From Hirsutella rhossiliensis (lineage: Eukaryota; Ascomycota; Sordariomycetes; Hypocreales; Ophiocordycipitaceae): 64,000 bases of DNA. Below, in pieces: positions 47,821-59,729 of this stretch; the stretch's first letter is position 1, and each line of letters begins with the position of its first letter. A program made the translations under genes and the position numbers. Under the pieces are notes generated by a model, which worked only from the letters and a program-made list of their open reading frames with translations, made no database searches and was not told the DNA's origin. The stretch spans positions 1,736,001 through 1,800,000 of the forward strand of contig NW_025408667.1 of the NCBI RefSeq assembly GCF_020360975.1. Reading direction: 5' to 3'.

Positions 47821-49590
47821 AAGGTCTTAAAGTCGTTTATAAGATAATAAATAAGAGCTAGAAACTTTTAGAGCTAAACCGCGCCCTTTATAAGACGCCC
47901 TCTAGTAACGCTATATCTAGGTATATATATATAAATATCTATAGCTACGTCTAGCTATAGCTAGTCGCTTATATTAAGTAACTATTAATATATATACTAT
48001 TAGTTTATACTTTATACCGCTTTCTTAAGCTATAGTATAAAAAGGCTTATTAGTTATAAGTATAACGTATATAGAATTATAGCTTAGCTTTATTTTACTC
48101 TATTATATAAACTACCTAGCTAAAAGTAAGATATATATCTTAATAGCTATTACTACTATTATAGAATAGCTATATTACCTATCGCTAATTATAATATACT
48201 CTTATAGTAAGTTACCGAAATATAGACTAATAACTTAATCTATTAATTATTCTTTTAGGGATACTACTACCTTCTCTTAAGATAGCTACTATATATAGTA
48301 AGGACTTAAAAGTCTTCTTTTATAGTACTATATTAATAGCTAGAACGCGTTCTTACTTCGTACTATATTCTTAGGATAGTTACTATATATTATAGTAAAT
48401 AGATATTATTTTTCTATAAGTCGCTATATAGTAGTTAAGGGTATTTTTAATTCTTTAAGCCCTTATTTTATAAAACTTAATACTATAGCTAGAACGTACT
48501 TCCGCTTATAAGATAGCTACTATAGTACGGTATATAGGTGGTTTCTAAGCTAGCGTTTTAACTAGCCGGCCTATTATAGGTACTAAAAAACGCGCCTTAT
48601 CTATATACTCTTTAGTCTTCGTAAAGTATAGCGTAAAGAACTTAGGAGTCTATCCCTTCTAAGTTCCCCTAAGAACTATACTAGTCGCTCCCGCTTTATA
48701 CTACGTCCTTAAGATAGCTTCTATACTTAGTAATAACGCCTCCTATTATATAAGAGATAAGTAAGTAAGTATAAAGATTAAGGACTAAAAGACTCTTATT
48801 ACTATTTAATAAGTAGGAATAATCTATTCTTAAATATATTAGTTATAAGAGTAAGTAGAGCTACTACCTATAAGTAGTAGCTCGCTTAGTATTTACTACC
48901 TACTAGGTAGTAAGTAAGGAGCGTTAACCTTATAGCGTTAATATCTCTTATATAATACCTCCCTTTATTACTTAGTATACCTATAGCCCTTTTAATAAGA
49001 TAATACCTATAACTTACTAGCTATTAAGCCCTCCCTATAAAATATAATTACTTTATAAGTTTATTATATATAGTACCCGCTTATCGCCCGCGGCTCTTAT
49101 TATCTAGTATATAATCCTTTCTTACTATATATAATATTAAGCTGCCTTATACTATTAAAGTAATCTACGTAGCTAATTAGATATAGCTAAATTAAGCGGT
49201 CTTTACTATAATCCTTTAATATAATTAAGCCGCTAAACTATAGATTTATAGTACTATAGTAACTAAAGATAGCGCGGCGGTAGATTATCGACTTTAAGGG
49301 TAGCTAAAGGTATAGTACGTTTAAAACTTTAATGCTTAAAGTAATTCTTAGAGCTTAAATTCGGCTTTAGGTTATAAAGGAAGCGTTTACTTATACTCTT
49401 AGTATTAAGAGGCGCGCTCTTTAAGCGGAAAGTAGTAGGGTTTAAAGTAATAAGGTTTATAGTAGTAAGGTTTAACGATATAAACGTTATAACTAGCCGC
49501 CCTTTAAGCTCGCTATATATAGCTACTACTAGCGTAGATAGGTAACCTATTATAACGTTATAGAGCTTATAGATAATAACGGCCGTGCCT
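47821..49590. other. RIP-mutated DNA, unidentified
   Basis: This lies between Copia-I copy 2 and the unknown long frame. It is AT-rich with short duplicated words, and I read no domain or repeat pair. It may be the 3' untranslated part of the same unit as the frame at 49,590-51,950. Confidence 0.4.
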
Positions 49591-51950
49591 TACTTATAGT
49601 TAATATACGCGTAAAATACTCTTAAATAAGATAACTAATCTTAATATAATTAATTAGTAATAGAATTAAGAGAATTATACCTATTAAGGCTCCTTTAGTT
49701 TTATTTTACTCGCTTAGTAATTACTTTACTATCCTACTTATATTTCGCTACTTTTTTCCGCTTAAGGGATATATCCTCCTTAACTATATATAAGGTGCTT
49801 TATATATCCTAAATATTTATACTAAACTAGTTAAGGGGGTTGCTTTTTAATATACTAATTATATTATCTTAGCTCCTTAACTTCCTAAGTAAAGTTTCCT
49901 CCTTACTAGCTCTCTTATTTAATACTATTAGACTCTTTTCGGCTATCTTTTATAGCTCTTAAAATCTAATAGCGTCCTTAAATAACCGATCGCTATAGAC
50001 TTTTAGTATATAAAGAAAGTATAAAGTATATTACTAAGTATTTACTAGCTTATTAAACCTAGCGCTAACTATTTCTACTATAAAGGGATTTAAAAATAGC
50101 TTAGTTAGTTATAGTCTCTATTTTAGCTTAAGTATAATATCGAACTTAGGTAAAGAGTTAGCTATTAAAACGTAAGTAAAGTAACTATAACCGTTTAAAT
50201 ACTTAATACCTCGATTAGAAATATTATAGCTATTTACTATATTAATAATATAAATTCGCGGCTTTATATAAAAGTAATATACTTCGTCCTTATTATTTAT
50301 ATAGCTAATATAGAATAATATTTACTATACCTTACTAAGTTTAAGTCTATATGCCTCGCCTATATTAAGGCGACCGCTAAGAAAAATAAAGTTAGCTATA
50401 TTACTTAAACCTAAAATATAATCTTTCTTTAGTTTTATAAATATCTAATAATTATTAAATAATAAGTATAGGTCGCTATAGCCCTTTAGTACTAAACCCT
50501 CTTACTACTATAAAATAGCTTATATAAATATCTTCCTTAGCTACCTAGCTATATTAGCTAATAAAAATTAAATTACTTAGTATAATCTAAGATCTACTTA
50601 TCTTAGTATCTAGTAAACTAGACTTTTAAAGGTTTAACGCTATTTATTATAGCTCTCTTTAGCTAATATAATATTATCTAGTAATATAATATTATAGAGC
50701 GTAATTATAAGGTACTTATTTAGGTTAATAAGTAAATCTTATAAAACTCTTAGAAACTACCTTAACCGTTATATATATTTATATAGTTTATAAAACGGCT
50801 TAATTCTCTTTTTAGCTTAGTTTTATACTAAGAGCTCGCTTTTTATAATATACTATATCTTAATTATATAACTTATTAATTCTAACTCTAAGCTATACTA
50901 TATAGTATAGTAAATCCTTATTTAGTTATTAGTTAAATCTCGTTTACTCTTAAAAAATATTTTAATACTAGTACTTAAATTACTCCTACTAATATAAACT
51001 TAGTAGTACTCCCTATTATATTTCTACTTATTAGTTACTTATCCTAAGCTAGCTAATTAATAGTAATAGTTAATACTCCTTACTTTTATATAAATCCCTT
51101 TCTTAATTATTACCTTGATTTTTAGCTTAAGTTCTTAGCTTATAATATCTCTTAATCTCTTAAAAATATTAGTCGCTAGCTAGAAAGGTATATACTTAAT
51201 AGTTAGCCGCTATAAGAACTATAGAGCTACTAAGATAGTAGACTAGTATTAAAGGATATAAAGTAATAGGAAATAAAATCCGCTTATTACTAATCTTTCT
51301 AGAATCTTAATAAGGCTATAGTTCTTTAGTATTATATAAACTAGCTATTTAGCCTTAGAACTATATAGTTACTTAAAGAAAGTTAAAAAGAGGTAAGCTA
51401 CTTAAAGTAATAGATTATACTTATCTTAAACCCTTTTATAAAAGCTTAATAATAAGAAAGGCGATAAAGCTAAAACTTAGTTTAATACCTTATTAAGCTC
51501 CTTTAAAGTAACCCTTAACTTAATATAGGACTTATAGTTAGTAGCCGATATTATATATTCGATATAGGATATAAAGTCTAGGCCGTTAGTAGTCTTTTAT
51601 CTTTATAGTTCTTTTATCTAAGATAATTTAAGACCTTATATACGTTATATAACTAAGTAGACTATATAAATTATATAAACTAGCCTATAGCTCCCCTATA
51701 GTAAGAGTTAGGAAGCGAGCTAAATATAGGATTCTACTTATTAATTTCTCTTCCCTTATCTTAATATAGGAAGTATTAAGGGGTAGCGAAGCTTATAAAG
51801 AGAAGCCTTTAATAAGGGAAGGGCTACTAATATTAGTATCTACTATAAAAAAAGAAAGTAGCCTTTATAAGCCTTATATCTATAGCTACTAAGGTATAAA
51901 TATTTATAATACTAGTTAGTTATAGCTAAGCGATAGTACGTATTACTATA
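49590..51950 (-). pseudogene. Long unrecognised frame, ~780 codons, ruined by RIP
   Basis: One minus-strand frame stays protein-like over about 2.3 kb when TAA/TAG are read as former CAA, CAG or TGG. Clear stretches, from N to C: DFISYIEYIISATNYKSY, LALSPFLLLSFYKRVQDKYN, LIKILERLVISGFYFLLLYI, LATNIFKRLRDIIS, LVLKYFLRVNEI, RVLQDLLINLNKYLIITLYN, FLSGRLNIGEAYRLKLSKV, LIANSLPKFDIILKLKQRL, NPFIVEIVSARFNKLVNT, RASKEETLLRKLRSQDNIIS. It is Lys/Leu/Ile-rich with several likely helices and a basic C-terminus (SLKRKKVAKYK). I see no reverse transcriptase, DDE, helicase or tyrosine-recombinase motif. It abuts the 3' side of the LINE at 52 kb. It may be a transposase or accessory protein of an unknown element, or a duplicated host gene. 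Confidence 0.5.
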
Positions 51951-51999
51951 TTTTAGGGTCTACTAAATCCTATTATTAAAGTAGGTAATTTATAGTAGA

Positions 52000-54120
52000 A
52001 CTAAGCGGGACGATCTCTATATAGGCCGGAGCGCCCTTAGATACTATATATAGGCTTTATAAAGGAGGATCGGGAGGATATAGGCTATAACTATATATCG
52101 TACTAACTAAAAAAGGATTCTACGCTAGGTATTTAAAGGGCTTTAAAGGAACTCTATAACCCTTTTTACCTTTATATCCTACTTCTCTATATACGTTTAG
52201 AATAAGAGCTTTTTATTATACTAAACGCCGAGCTAGTATAAGTTATATTAAGGCTTCTTTTCTATAGGCCTATACTAGACTAGCGGCAGCGCCTCCTTAT
52301 ATCTAGGTCTCGTAAAATAAATAGTTTCTATCTTATCTAAATCGAATACTACGCTATTATTAACGCTCTATTAAATAAGCTTACCCGCTATATATATAGC
52401 CTTAGTAGCTATCTCTTATAAAGATCGGCCTTAAATTAAGGTAGCTATATTATCTATATAGCTAAAGTATAAGTTCGGTTACCTTATAGAGTAAATAGGT
52501 ATAGTTATAAAGGAAGAGAATTAAGGAAGTAAGGGAGCCCTATAGTAGCCTATATATTAAAGGGGTCGTTAGTATTATTATACCCTTAAGCTATATTCTA
52601 GCCGACCTTTACTCTATAAAGCATCCTACCTATTAGACTAGGTTTATTAGCTAGCCCTATTCTTATAAGTATAGGAGAAGCCTATTTTATAGTACTATAT
52701 TAAAGGCGCCCTATATATCTATTATAATAAGTATAGCGACTTCTCTTTAGGTACGGCCGTCTTTATATCGTAAATTAATACTAGTACTAGGTTAAGCACT
52801 AAATATTTAAGTAGCGGCCTATATACTAGCTATAGATAACTCTTTATATAATAGCGGCCTAGGCTAAGTAGCGGGCTATTAGTTACTTAAATCTCTTACT
52901 AAGGTAGGCTAGGAAGGAGATAGACCTCTAGCCTCCTAAGGTAGATAGGTCCCTCTTTCCCGGCTTAGGGATTATTACTACCTCTATAACGCGGAAGTAA
53001 GCTAGGTAGCTGCCTTAGTATAGGTAGCCCTCGTATAGCTCCCTTACTACTTCGCCGATATAGTTTTAGGCCTAACGTAGTATCTATATAGTAATACTAT
53101 TAACTTTTAAGGAGGTATTCCCGGTAGATATATAGGTATACGCCGCGTTAGCTAGCGTAACGCTATAGTTAACGGCTCTATATAAGGCCCGTACCTCTAG
53201 AGCCTAGGGGTCTAGGATATTATCTACGGCCGCGCGCCTCTTTAGTCTCGGCCTAAAGTACGTCCGCCTTTTCCGTCTAAGTTTTATAGACCGCCCTGCC
53301 TACTTATATAAGCGGGGCCTAGAACGGACTCGGCCTCCTTAACTACTATATAACCTTATAGATATCTTAGTTACTCTTAGCGCTTTTTAAGATCCTTTAC
53401 TAGAAGCGTTTCTTAGCTCGCCGGACCGCCTAGTATACCCCTATTAGGCTACCTAAACGTGCCTACTATGCCCTATAGGAAATATCCTTCTTATCGCTCT
53501 TAGTTTTACTACTATAGCAGTATACTTATTATTCTATTAAGCGGTGCCTCTTATATTTTTTCTAGGCCGCCGGCCTATAATATTAGCCGCTTCTTAAAGT
53601 AAGCGAGATAGTACCTTAGCTAGTCTCCTTAGGTACTAGGGCCTAGCTACTAGTCGGGGCAGCTTTATAACCCTAGCTATTATAAGTTCTTTAAATTACT
53701 TTATCTTTTCCTCTAAGCCTACCCTTAGTCTAGCTATTCTTATAAGTAGGAGAGACCCGCTAAAGAGCGTAATACTAATCGTAAAGTTATTAAGCCTATA
53801 AAGAGGTAGTCTTCTATAGTATATTAGTAGAGGGAATATTAGTAAAAGTAAGGTTAATAGTATTACCTTAGATATTACTTTATATTATTATAGGCGTAAG
53901 ATATTACCTTTAGGGCCTAGTTTAGATCCTATACTTATTTTAGTATAAAGGTATAAAAGGTTTAGTATTTAGATCCTATATATCTTACTCTCTTTTTCTA
54001 TTTAAACGTTTAGTTCCTAAATAAGTATAATATTATAATCTTCTATTTTTATTAGTCGTAAGGCTATACTATAATAAGGCCTTACTTTTACTACGTTAGC
54101 CTAGAGAGCTTAGATCGTCC
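52000..54120 (-). pseudogene. LINE ORF2 remnant: endonuclease and reverse transcriptase
   Basis: The minus-strand frames, read through stops and shifts, give the Tad-like order. The endonuclease begins near 54,110 with RPYYSIALRLIKIEDYNIIL then IQELNV (the VILIQE motif). Reverse transcriptase starts near 53,450 with VVIIPKPGKRDLSTLGG, LAYLSKRFKQLIARYL, LVLNLVLVLIYDI, the catalytic YIDNIATLIQG at about 52,445-52,470 (YIDD changed by RIP), FDLDKIETIYFTRPRY, QLGVQYNKKL and AYILPILLYKAY near 52,090. After about 52,000 the LINE pattern ends abruptly, so the C-terminal Cys-His part and the A-tail are missing or displaced. Confidence 0.85.
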
Positions 54121-54129
54121 TCTTATCGC

Positions 54130-55500
54130 GGCTTCTTTATCTTAGGGACCTATTACTTATAGGGATCTAAGCGCGTGCTCTATCGACGTCTCTTTTAAGA
54201 GACTTAGGGCTATCTATTATAACTACTATCTTATCTTAAAGTAAAAGAAGCACTATAAGGTCGGGCGCTTACGCGCTAGAGGGAGGTAGCCGTTTTATCT
54301 AGCGGGCCCTTCTAAAGTTATAGGTCGGGGTTAGCTTAGCCCCTAGCTACGCTACTACTTCTAAGCTATAGCGGCGTAGGTCGCTATAGTAGCCGCCCTA
54401 TCTCTTCTATAGTAGTTATTAGTATTCTTACCTACGTATATAGGCGCGCTATTAAGTACCTAAGGAAGCTATATAAGAAGTCCTTAGCGAAGTTAAGCGT
54501 ATAGCCTAAGGTAAACGCCTTTCTTTTATTACTTTTAGCGCTTAGAGAATCGTCGCTACTAAATATACCCTTATTACCCTTATTATAATTCTTATTAGTA
54601 TAACTTAAAGACTCTTTATTAAAAGTTTCTATATAACTATTTTCTAGACCTATAGGCCGTTTATATAAGTTTTAATACCGCTTTAGGGTATTACTTATAG
54701 GCTAGCTATATTATACCTTACTCGAAACATCCTTAAGTAATAAGTTATAAAGTAAGGATAGTGCTTTAAAGAGAGCTATATAGAGAATTATATAAAATTT
54801 ATATTATTTAGTTTGCCTTATCTCCTATACTTCGCTAAATAGTACTACTAGGTAGGGCCTAGCTTAGGGCGATTATAGTATACTAGGTAAGCGAGGTTAA
54901 CTTATTATTATATTTCCGTATAAATAAGAAGCGAGTTTATTTAAAGGCTAATTTAAAGAAAACGTAATAGCGTCTAAGTATAAGCTTAGAGGACTAATAG
55001 GGCCGCCCCGATACGCTATTACTAAATAGGAGCCGCCTATAAGATAGTAAGCTAGTGCCTTTATAGCCGATCGATTATTATAGGATTTATTACTATAGCT
55101 ACTATTAATATAATAAGTCTATAATAGTCTAGGAACCTAGTCTTAAGTATTAATTATACTATCGACTAGTATTTAAGTAACCTTATAAACGCTTAGCTAA
55201 TATAGTAAAGTACTATATTTAGTAGCGGAGGGTAACTTTAGTCTCTTTACTTCCTATAAATTATTAAGGCTACTACTATCTTAGCTATTTCTTAGTAGTC
55301 GCTTTACTACTTAAAAACTAATATAATATTTTACTATTAGCCTATATCTAGCTAGCTTTAATAGCCTATATCGCTATTAAGGAGGCTATTTAAAGATAAA
55401 CTCTTAGTATTAGCGGGTGCTAAAGTAAATACGCTAGTAGCTACTAAGGAAATAAGGATATAGCGGTAACCTCTACGCTAGTTAATACTAAGCCTTAAAA
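54130..55500 (-). pseudogene. Probable LINE ORF1 region
   Basis: Upstream of the endonuclease on the minus strand lies a basic frame with runs such as AKLTPTYNFRRAR and IDSPKSLKRDVDRARA, consistent in position and charge with a LINE ORF1 (nucleic-acid-binding protein). I did not find a clear zinc knuckle. The upstream limit is a guess. Confidence 0.45.
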
Positions 55501-56808
55501 GGTCTAGCGACTATATCGTAGTATAAGCCTTAGGCTAAGTTAACGCTATCTATACTATATCGCTATTAGTAAAATTAATAGTAGGATCTAATACTAGTGC
55601 TAAAGAGGCTAGGTCTATTAGCGTTAGAGATATCTTAGTAGCCCCTTTATCCCCTTCCTTAATATCTTCTATCCTTAAGTTAGAACCTAAATAATATTCT
55701 ATTAGTTTTATAACTTTAATAATACTTTAAGAGGTAACTACTTAGAATTACTTATAGATTACCTACCCTAAGTTAAGGTATAAGGATAGATAAATTACTA
55801 AAGTATTCGTTAATATCTTTACTACTAGTACTAAAAGTATAATATATATCTATATATTATAAGATAGATTATATATTATTAGACTAAGTAAGGCTAGTTA
55901 GATCGAGCGTTATTATATCCTCTTAGTCTTAAGAATATTAGCTATAATTTAATATCTTTAGCGGAATTTTCTTTTTATAATATAAAGTTCATCTCTAAGA
56001 AGCCCTCTATATTAGATTATAAAGATTAGCCTTTACTACGAGCTTCTAGTAATATAATATAACGACGTCCTTTTAGCGCGGGATCTAAGTATTATTTCTT
56101 TCGCTATCTTTACGGTATATAAATATATAGTTTAAACTTTAAAGGAGAGGCTATAACGTATAGAAACTAAATATATCTATATTTTATATTTAAGGGTTAA
56201 GAGAATAAGAGAGAAACTAAGAAAGATAAGAAGTCCCCCCTTTTTATTAAGAGTTAGTTTTCTATCTCTTAGGGTACTAGCTAGATATCTAGTAGTAAGG
56301 GGCTATAAACTAATATCGGAATTATTAGACTATTCTATAAAAAGATCTATAGCTAAGAGGACGCGGTAAGATCTAGACTAGATCTATACTAGCTATTTTA
56401 ATCGGCCTCCCCTTCTACTCCTATCTTTAAATAGTAGTAATTTTAGCTTAAACGATAGTTAGCTCTCTCGCTATAATAAGGGACTAAACCTACCTCTTAT
56501 TCCCGCCTAGCTCTAGCTATAATATATAACTAATAACGGAGTCTCTAGCGTTATATCTATTTAGACTAGTAAGACTAGTAAAACGAGAGGGATTTAAGCT
56601 AACTAACTTAGCTAAGCCGCTTAAGAGCACTAGGTTACTTAGATAGACTGCCCCCTACTTACTTATTTATTAATATCTAACTTACTAAGCTTACTATTAT
56701 TCGACTACTAAGCTAGTAGAAATACGTTTATATTAATATTAGGAAAATAATTAGCTTAAGCGTATAAGTTAGTAATAATATCCTCTTTATTTCCTATTAT
56801 AAGTATTA
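55501..56808. other. RIP-mutated DNA, unidentified
   Basis: This may include the 5' end of the LINE. No domain, LTR or inverted repeat was recognised. The right end is the target of the miniature LTR element. Confidence 0.4.
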
Positions 56809-56813
56809 GATAT

Positions 56814-57188
56814 TATCGCATATACTATATACGTTAATTAACGCTATCGCTTATATTTAATAGGCGGCTACTGCTTTTTTCGTAATAGTTATAAGCCCGG
56901 GCGGAGGGGTTACCCCTCTAGGAACTTCCTAGTAACTACGCACGTACTTCTTCTAGCTAGCCTAGCGCGTACTACCTAAAGGCCTATAGTTTAAGTCCCG
57001 CTAGCGTAATTAAGCGCGGTTTTAGTATAGGGCCTACCTATATAAAAATGCCCTCTATAGTCTAGGATATCTAGGTATTCCGGGACGAATTAACCCGGTA
57101 TCCCTAAGGGGGTATATCGCGTATACTATATACGTTAATTAACGCTATTACTTATATTTAATAGGCGGCTACTACTTTTTTCGTAATA
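56814..57188 (+). mobile_element. Miniature LTR element (TRIM-like), copia type
   Basis: This 375-bp element has two 74-bp direct repeats (56,814-56,887 and 57,115-57,188) around 227 bp. Perfect GATAT duplications flank it (56,809-56,813 and 57,189-57,193). Directly after the first repeat comes GTTATAAGCCCGGG, the same primer-binding site as Copia-I. Directly before the second comes the purine tract CTAAGGGGG, also as in Copia-I. The repeats start TATCGC (TGTCGC before RIP) and end CGTAATA. There is no room for coding sequence, so it would depend on a copia partner. Confidence 0.75.
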
Positions 57189-57193
57189 GATAT

Positions 57194-58559
57194 AAGCTTA
57201 GATAAGAGACTAGTTTATAAGGTAGAATCTATAAGCGCCGCTACTTATATCTTATAAGGACCCTTAAACTATATAAATACTAACTTATAAGACGCGAATA
57301 TAAATATTACTAAGGCTAAGTAAGACTATTATATACTATAGGCTTACTTAAAGAAGCCCTAATTAAGTTATACTTACGATAAAATTAATAGTATAATCCT
57401 AACCTCCCTTACGTTAAGTTAATAGTAGGAGGATTATCTAGGGCCTAGTAAAGTTTAGTATTAACGAAGTAAGCTATACTAAATAAAATAAGGTAATTTA
57501 TACTATAGAAAACTACTAGCCCGCCGACGGCGGGTATATAATATAAAGTATATCTTACTCTACCCCCTTAGTTTCCTACGTTTAGGGGTCTAAATATAAT
57601 TAGCTTAGTACTATAGAGTTACTATATCTTATATTATAACGAGGAGGATTTAAGCGTTAATCCTATAGTAGTAGGATTACTCCCTTAGTAGTAAGGTCTA
57701 GTTCGCGTCTTAGCTTAATAAATAGGATAATTATAAGATTATTAGTTAGGGCCTTATACTTAAATATAGGCTACTATAAGTCTATCCTCTTCCTACCCTT
57801 ACCTTATTATACCTACCTTTAATAATATATTAGCTCGTAAGTCTATAAGGTTTATCCTTACCGCGTAACTAGTATACTAATAGTCCCTTTAATATATAAT
57901 AAGAATAAGCTTAGAGTAACTATCTATTTATTAATAGGACGGACTTAAGTAAGAGAATAAGCTACTCCTTAGCCGAGGCAATATAAGACCGATAAAGATC
58001 CCTACTATTTAAGGGGGGGGGTATTACCCGGTTAACTATTAACTTTAGGTTAGCGTTAAAGGCTACTACGTTTCCGCTATCTCGTATTCTTAGGGAGTAT
58101 CCTTAAGATTAAGTACCGCGATTAATATTAATATTAATAAAGACTCCTTACCCTAGCACTTAATATTAGCTAAAGAGTAAATATTCGCGCTTATTCCTTT
58201 TACTAGGTTAGGTTCGTATTAATAGACTATCCTTAGTTAGTCTATATTTCTAAGAAGGCGAAAACGATATATAAAGGAACGTTAATGCTAATATATAAAC
58301 CTAGCTTCTGCGGCGCCTAGCTACTCTTATCTATAAAATAAAATTAAGCTATTACTTATAATATAGTTTTACTTAGTTAAGTAATTTTAGGCGGCTAAAC
58401 CGAAGTATTTTTAATTGTATTATATCCGCCGCGCTATTTTAGTCGCTAATTTTATAGCTAGGAAGAGGGACGGTAGCTAGAGCTAGCGGCGTAGCTAAAG
58501 TTATTTAAGCTTATAGGACGTAAATAAGTTTCGAGCTAGTAATAGTTTTATAGTAGAGA
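57194..58559. other. RIP-mutated DNA up to the right boundary, unidentified
   Basis: No protein domain or repeat pair was recognised. RIP remains strong to the last bases before the unmutated LTR at 58,560, so the boundary marks an insertion junction rather than a fading RIP gradient. Confidence 0.45.
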
Positions 58560-58864
58560 TGATGCATTTTGCATATGGATGAGATGAAGTGGGATCGTTG
58601 TTTCTCCAACTAAGCTATGACTGCCTCATCCTTATGTAGGAGGCAGCCAGGTCGGACTATCTAGGCGATCCGGCCGGTTTACAAGGCAGCCACATACCGA
58701 TGCCTGTTCACACGGCTGCCTGTTTCACACGGCTGCCTGTTTCACACGGCTGCCTGTTCACACGGCTGCCTGTTCACATGGCTGTGCGTGCGGCAGCCGG
58801 TGTCCTTGATGCTTGGTGCCGTGCCCAACGCTCCAGTGTGCGTAGGGACACGCAAAACGCATCA
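58560..58864 (-). repeat. Gypsy-B 3' LTR
   Basis: This 305-bp sequence runs TGATGCATTTTGC to GCAAAACGCATCA, with 13-bp inverted ends (one mismatch) and canonical TG...CA. It starts exactly where RIP-mutated DNA stops. Five tandem units of 16-17 bp (TGTTTCACACGGCTGCC) lie at 58,705-58,784. Confidence 0.8.
58705..58784. repeat. 16-17-bp tandem repeat in Gypsy-B LTR
   Basis: There are five units of TGTT(T)CACACGGCTGCC, the last one degenerate. It lies inside the LTR, where such arrays often vary between copies and may bind transcription factors. Confidence 0.85.
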
Positions 58865-58919
58865 TAATGCCGGCCTCAAAAGAAAACTCCACTGTCCTCA
58901 GTGACTGCCTCAACAAAGG

Positions 58920-59726
58920 CTACATGTCAGAACTTTCCGATCGTCCCTTTGCTTTGCTGTTGCGAACCACTCGCGGTCCCGTCGTCTGCCCGTGGAACTC
59001 ATCCAGGGCCTTTGACGATATCTCTTCCTTCCTGACCCACTGATCATGCATGCTGCCCCATCCTTTCCAGTGGACCAAGTACTCCGTGACGGGCTTCCTG
59101 TTTCTTCCAATCTTCCTGACCCGTACGTCCAGAAGCTTGTCAACTTCGTAGAATTCGCCTTCCTGGTCCGTAAAGTCCTTTGTGACTTCTACTGGTCCGG
59201 GGTGAGCTTCTTCAAAGCAGCCTTCGTGAGCTGGCTTGAGGTGGTGTATTGAGATCACTGGGTGGACCTTAATTTGCTCTGGAAGGTCCAATTCACAGGC
59301 CAGGTCTCCAACCATCCTTCTGATCACAAAGGGCCTTCCGCTGTTGTGACCACTTCTTGGGTGGCCTGCCTGGCTGGTGATATCCTGATGAAGCTTGAGA
59401 TATACCTTGTCTCCAGCCTTGAGATGGATAGGTCGGTGTTTGGCATCGTACCAACGCTTGGCCTTCATCGCTGCAAGGTCCATAGCTAGGCTGGCCTGCT
59501 TACGCAAGGCTTCCTTGATGTAGGGCAATTCGTCTGCCTCTGCGCTGGCTGTGCGATCAACAGCCTCCAGGGGCCCTTTCAGGGGGAAACCGTACATTAG
59601 TTCATGGGCTGAGGTCTTCGTGCTGGTGTTGTAGGCTGTGTTTAGATGCCACTGCAGCGAAGGAATAAGGGTCTTCCAGTCAAGGTTGGGGTCCTCAATA
59701 TAGGCCAGTCGCAACGCTGTTTCCAC
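58920..59726 (-). pseudogene. Gypsy-B integrase C-terminus and chromodomain
   Basis: This 268-codon open piece of pol begins inside the integrase core (METALRLAYIEDPNLDW, where the residue before TALR is the catalytic-Glu region), continues with LNTAYNTSTKTSAHELMYGF and a GPF.I..M-type tail (RPFVIRRMVGDLACELDLP), and then a chromodomain at about residues 190-245 (EGEFYEVDKLLDVRVRKIG, then TEYLVHWKGWGSMHDQWV). Chromodomains steer chromoviruses to heterochromatin. The ATG at its start is not the true start; the frame is joined to the upstream integrase by a frameshift near 59,755. Confidence 0.9.
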
Positions 59727-59729
59727 TGT

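Larger units (their letters stand above)
1340..58559. other. RIP-saturated block
   Basis: From about 1,340 to 58,559 CA and TG are nearly missing, while TA is in great excess and CG remains frequent. This is symmetric on both strands and matches the known CpA-to-TpA preference of ascomycete RIP. Most surviving CA/TG are inside GCA/TGC. Long open frames are missing except in two spots: an unmutated solo LTR (32,384-32,663) and a GC-rich patch at about 43,340-43,740. Both edges are sharp; the right one coincides with the LTR of an unmutated gypsy at 58,560. A partly mutated island lies at about 17,540-17,935. Confidence 0.93.

Noticed and set aside
49590..51950. Possible Starship-type tyrosine recombinase (captain)
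   Set aside because: I considered it because of the length and the fungal mobile context, but found no R...H..R..Y arrangement or other supporting motif.
56814..57188. Simple tandem duplication of an 80-bp block
   Set aside because: A primer-binding site after the first copy, a purine tract before the second, and perfect 5-bp flanking duplications fit an LTR element much better.
1340..58559. Artificial, scrambled or low-quality sequence
   Set aside because: The CA/TG loss is strand-symmetric, recognisable RT, integrase and protease motifs are readable, and LTR pairs with perfect TSDs are present. This is real, mutated DNA.
58705..58784. CRISPR-like array
   Set aside because: The units are 16-17 bp in direct tandem without spacers and lie inside an LTR; the composition is fungal.
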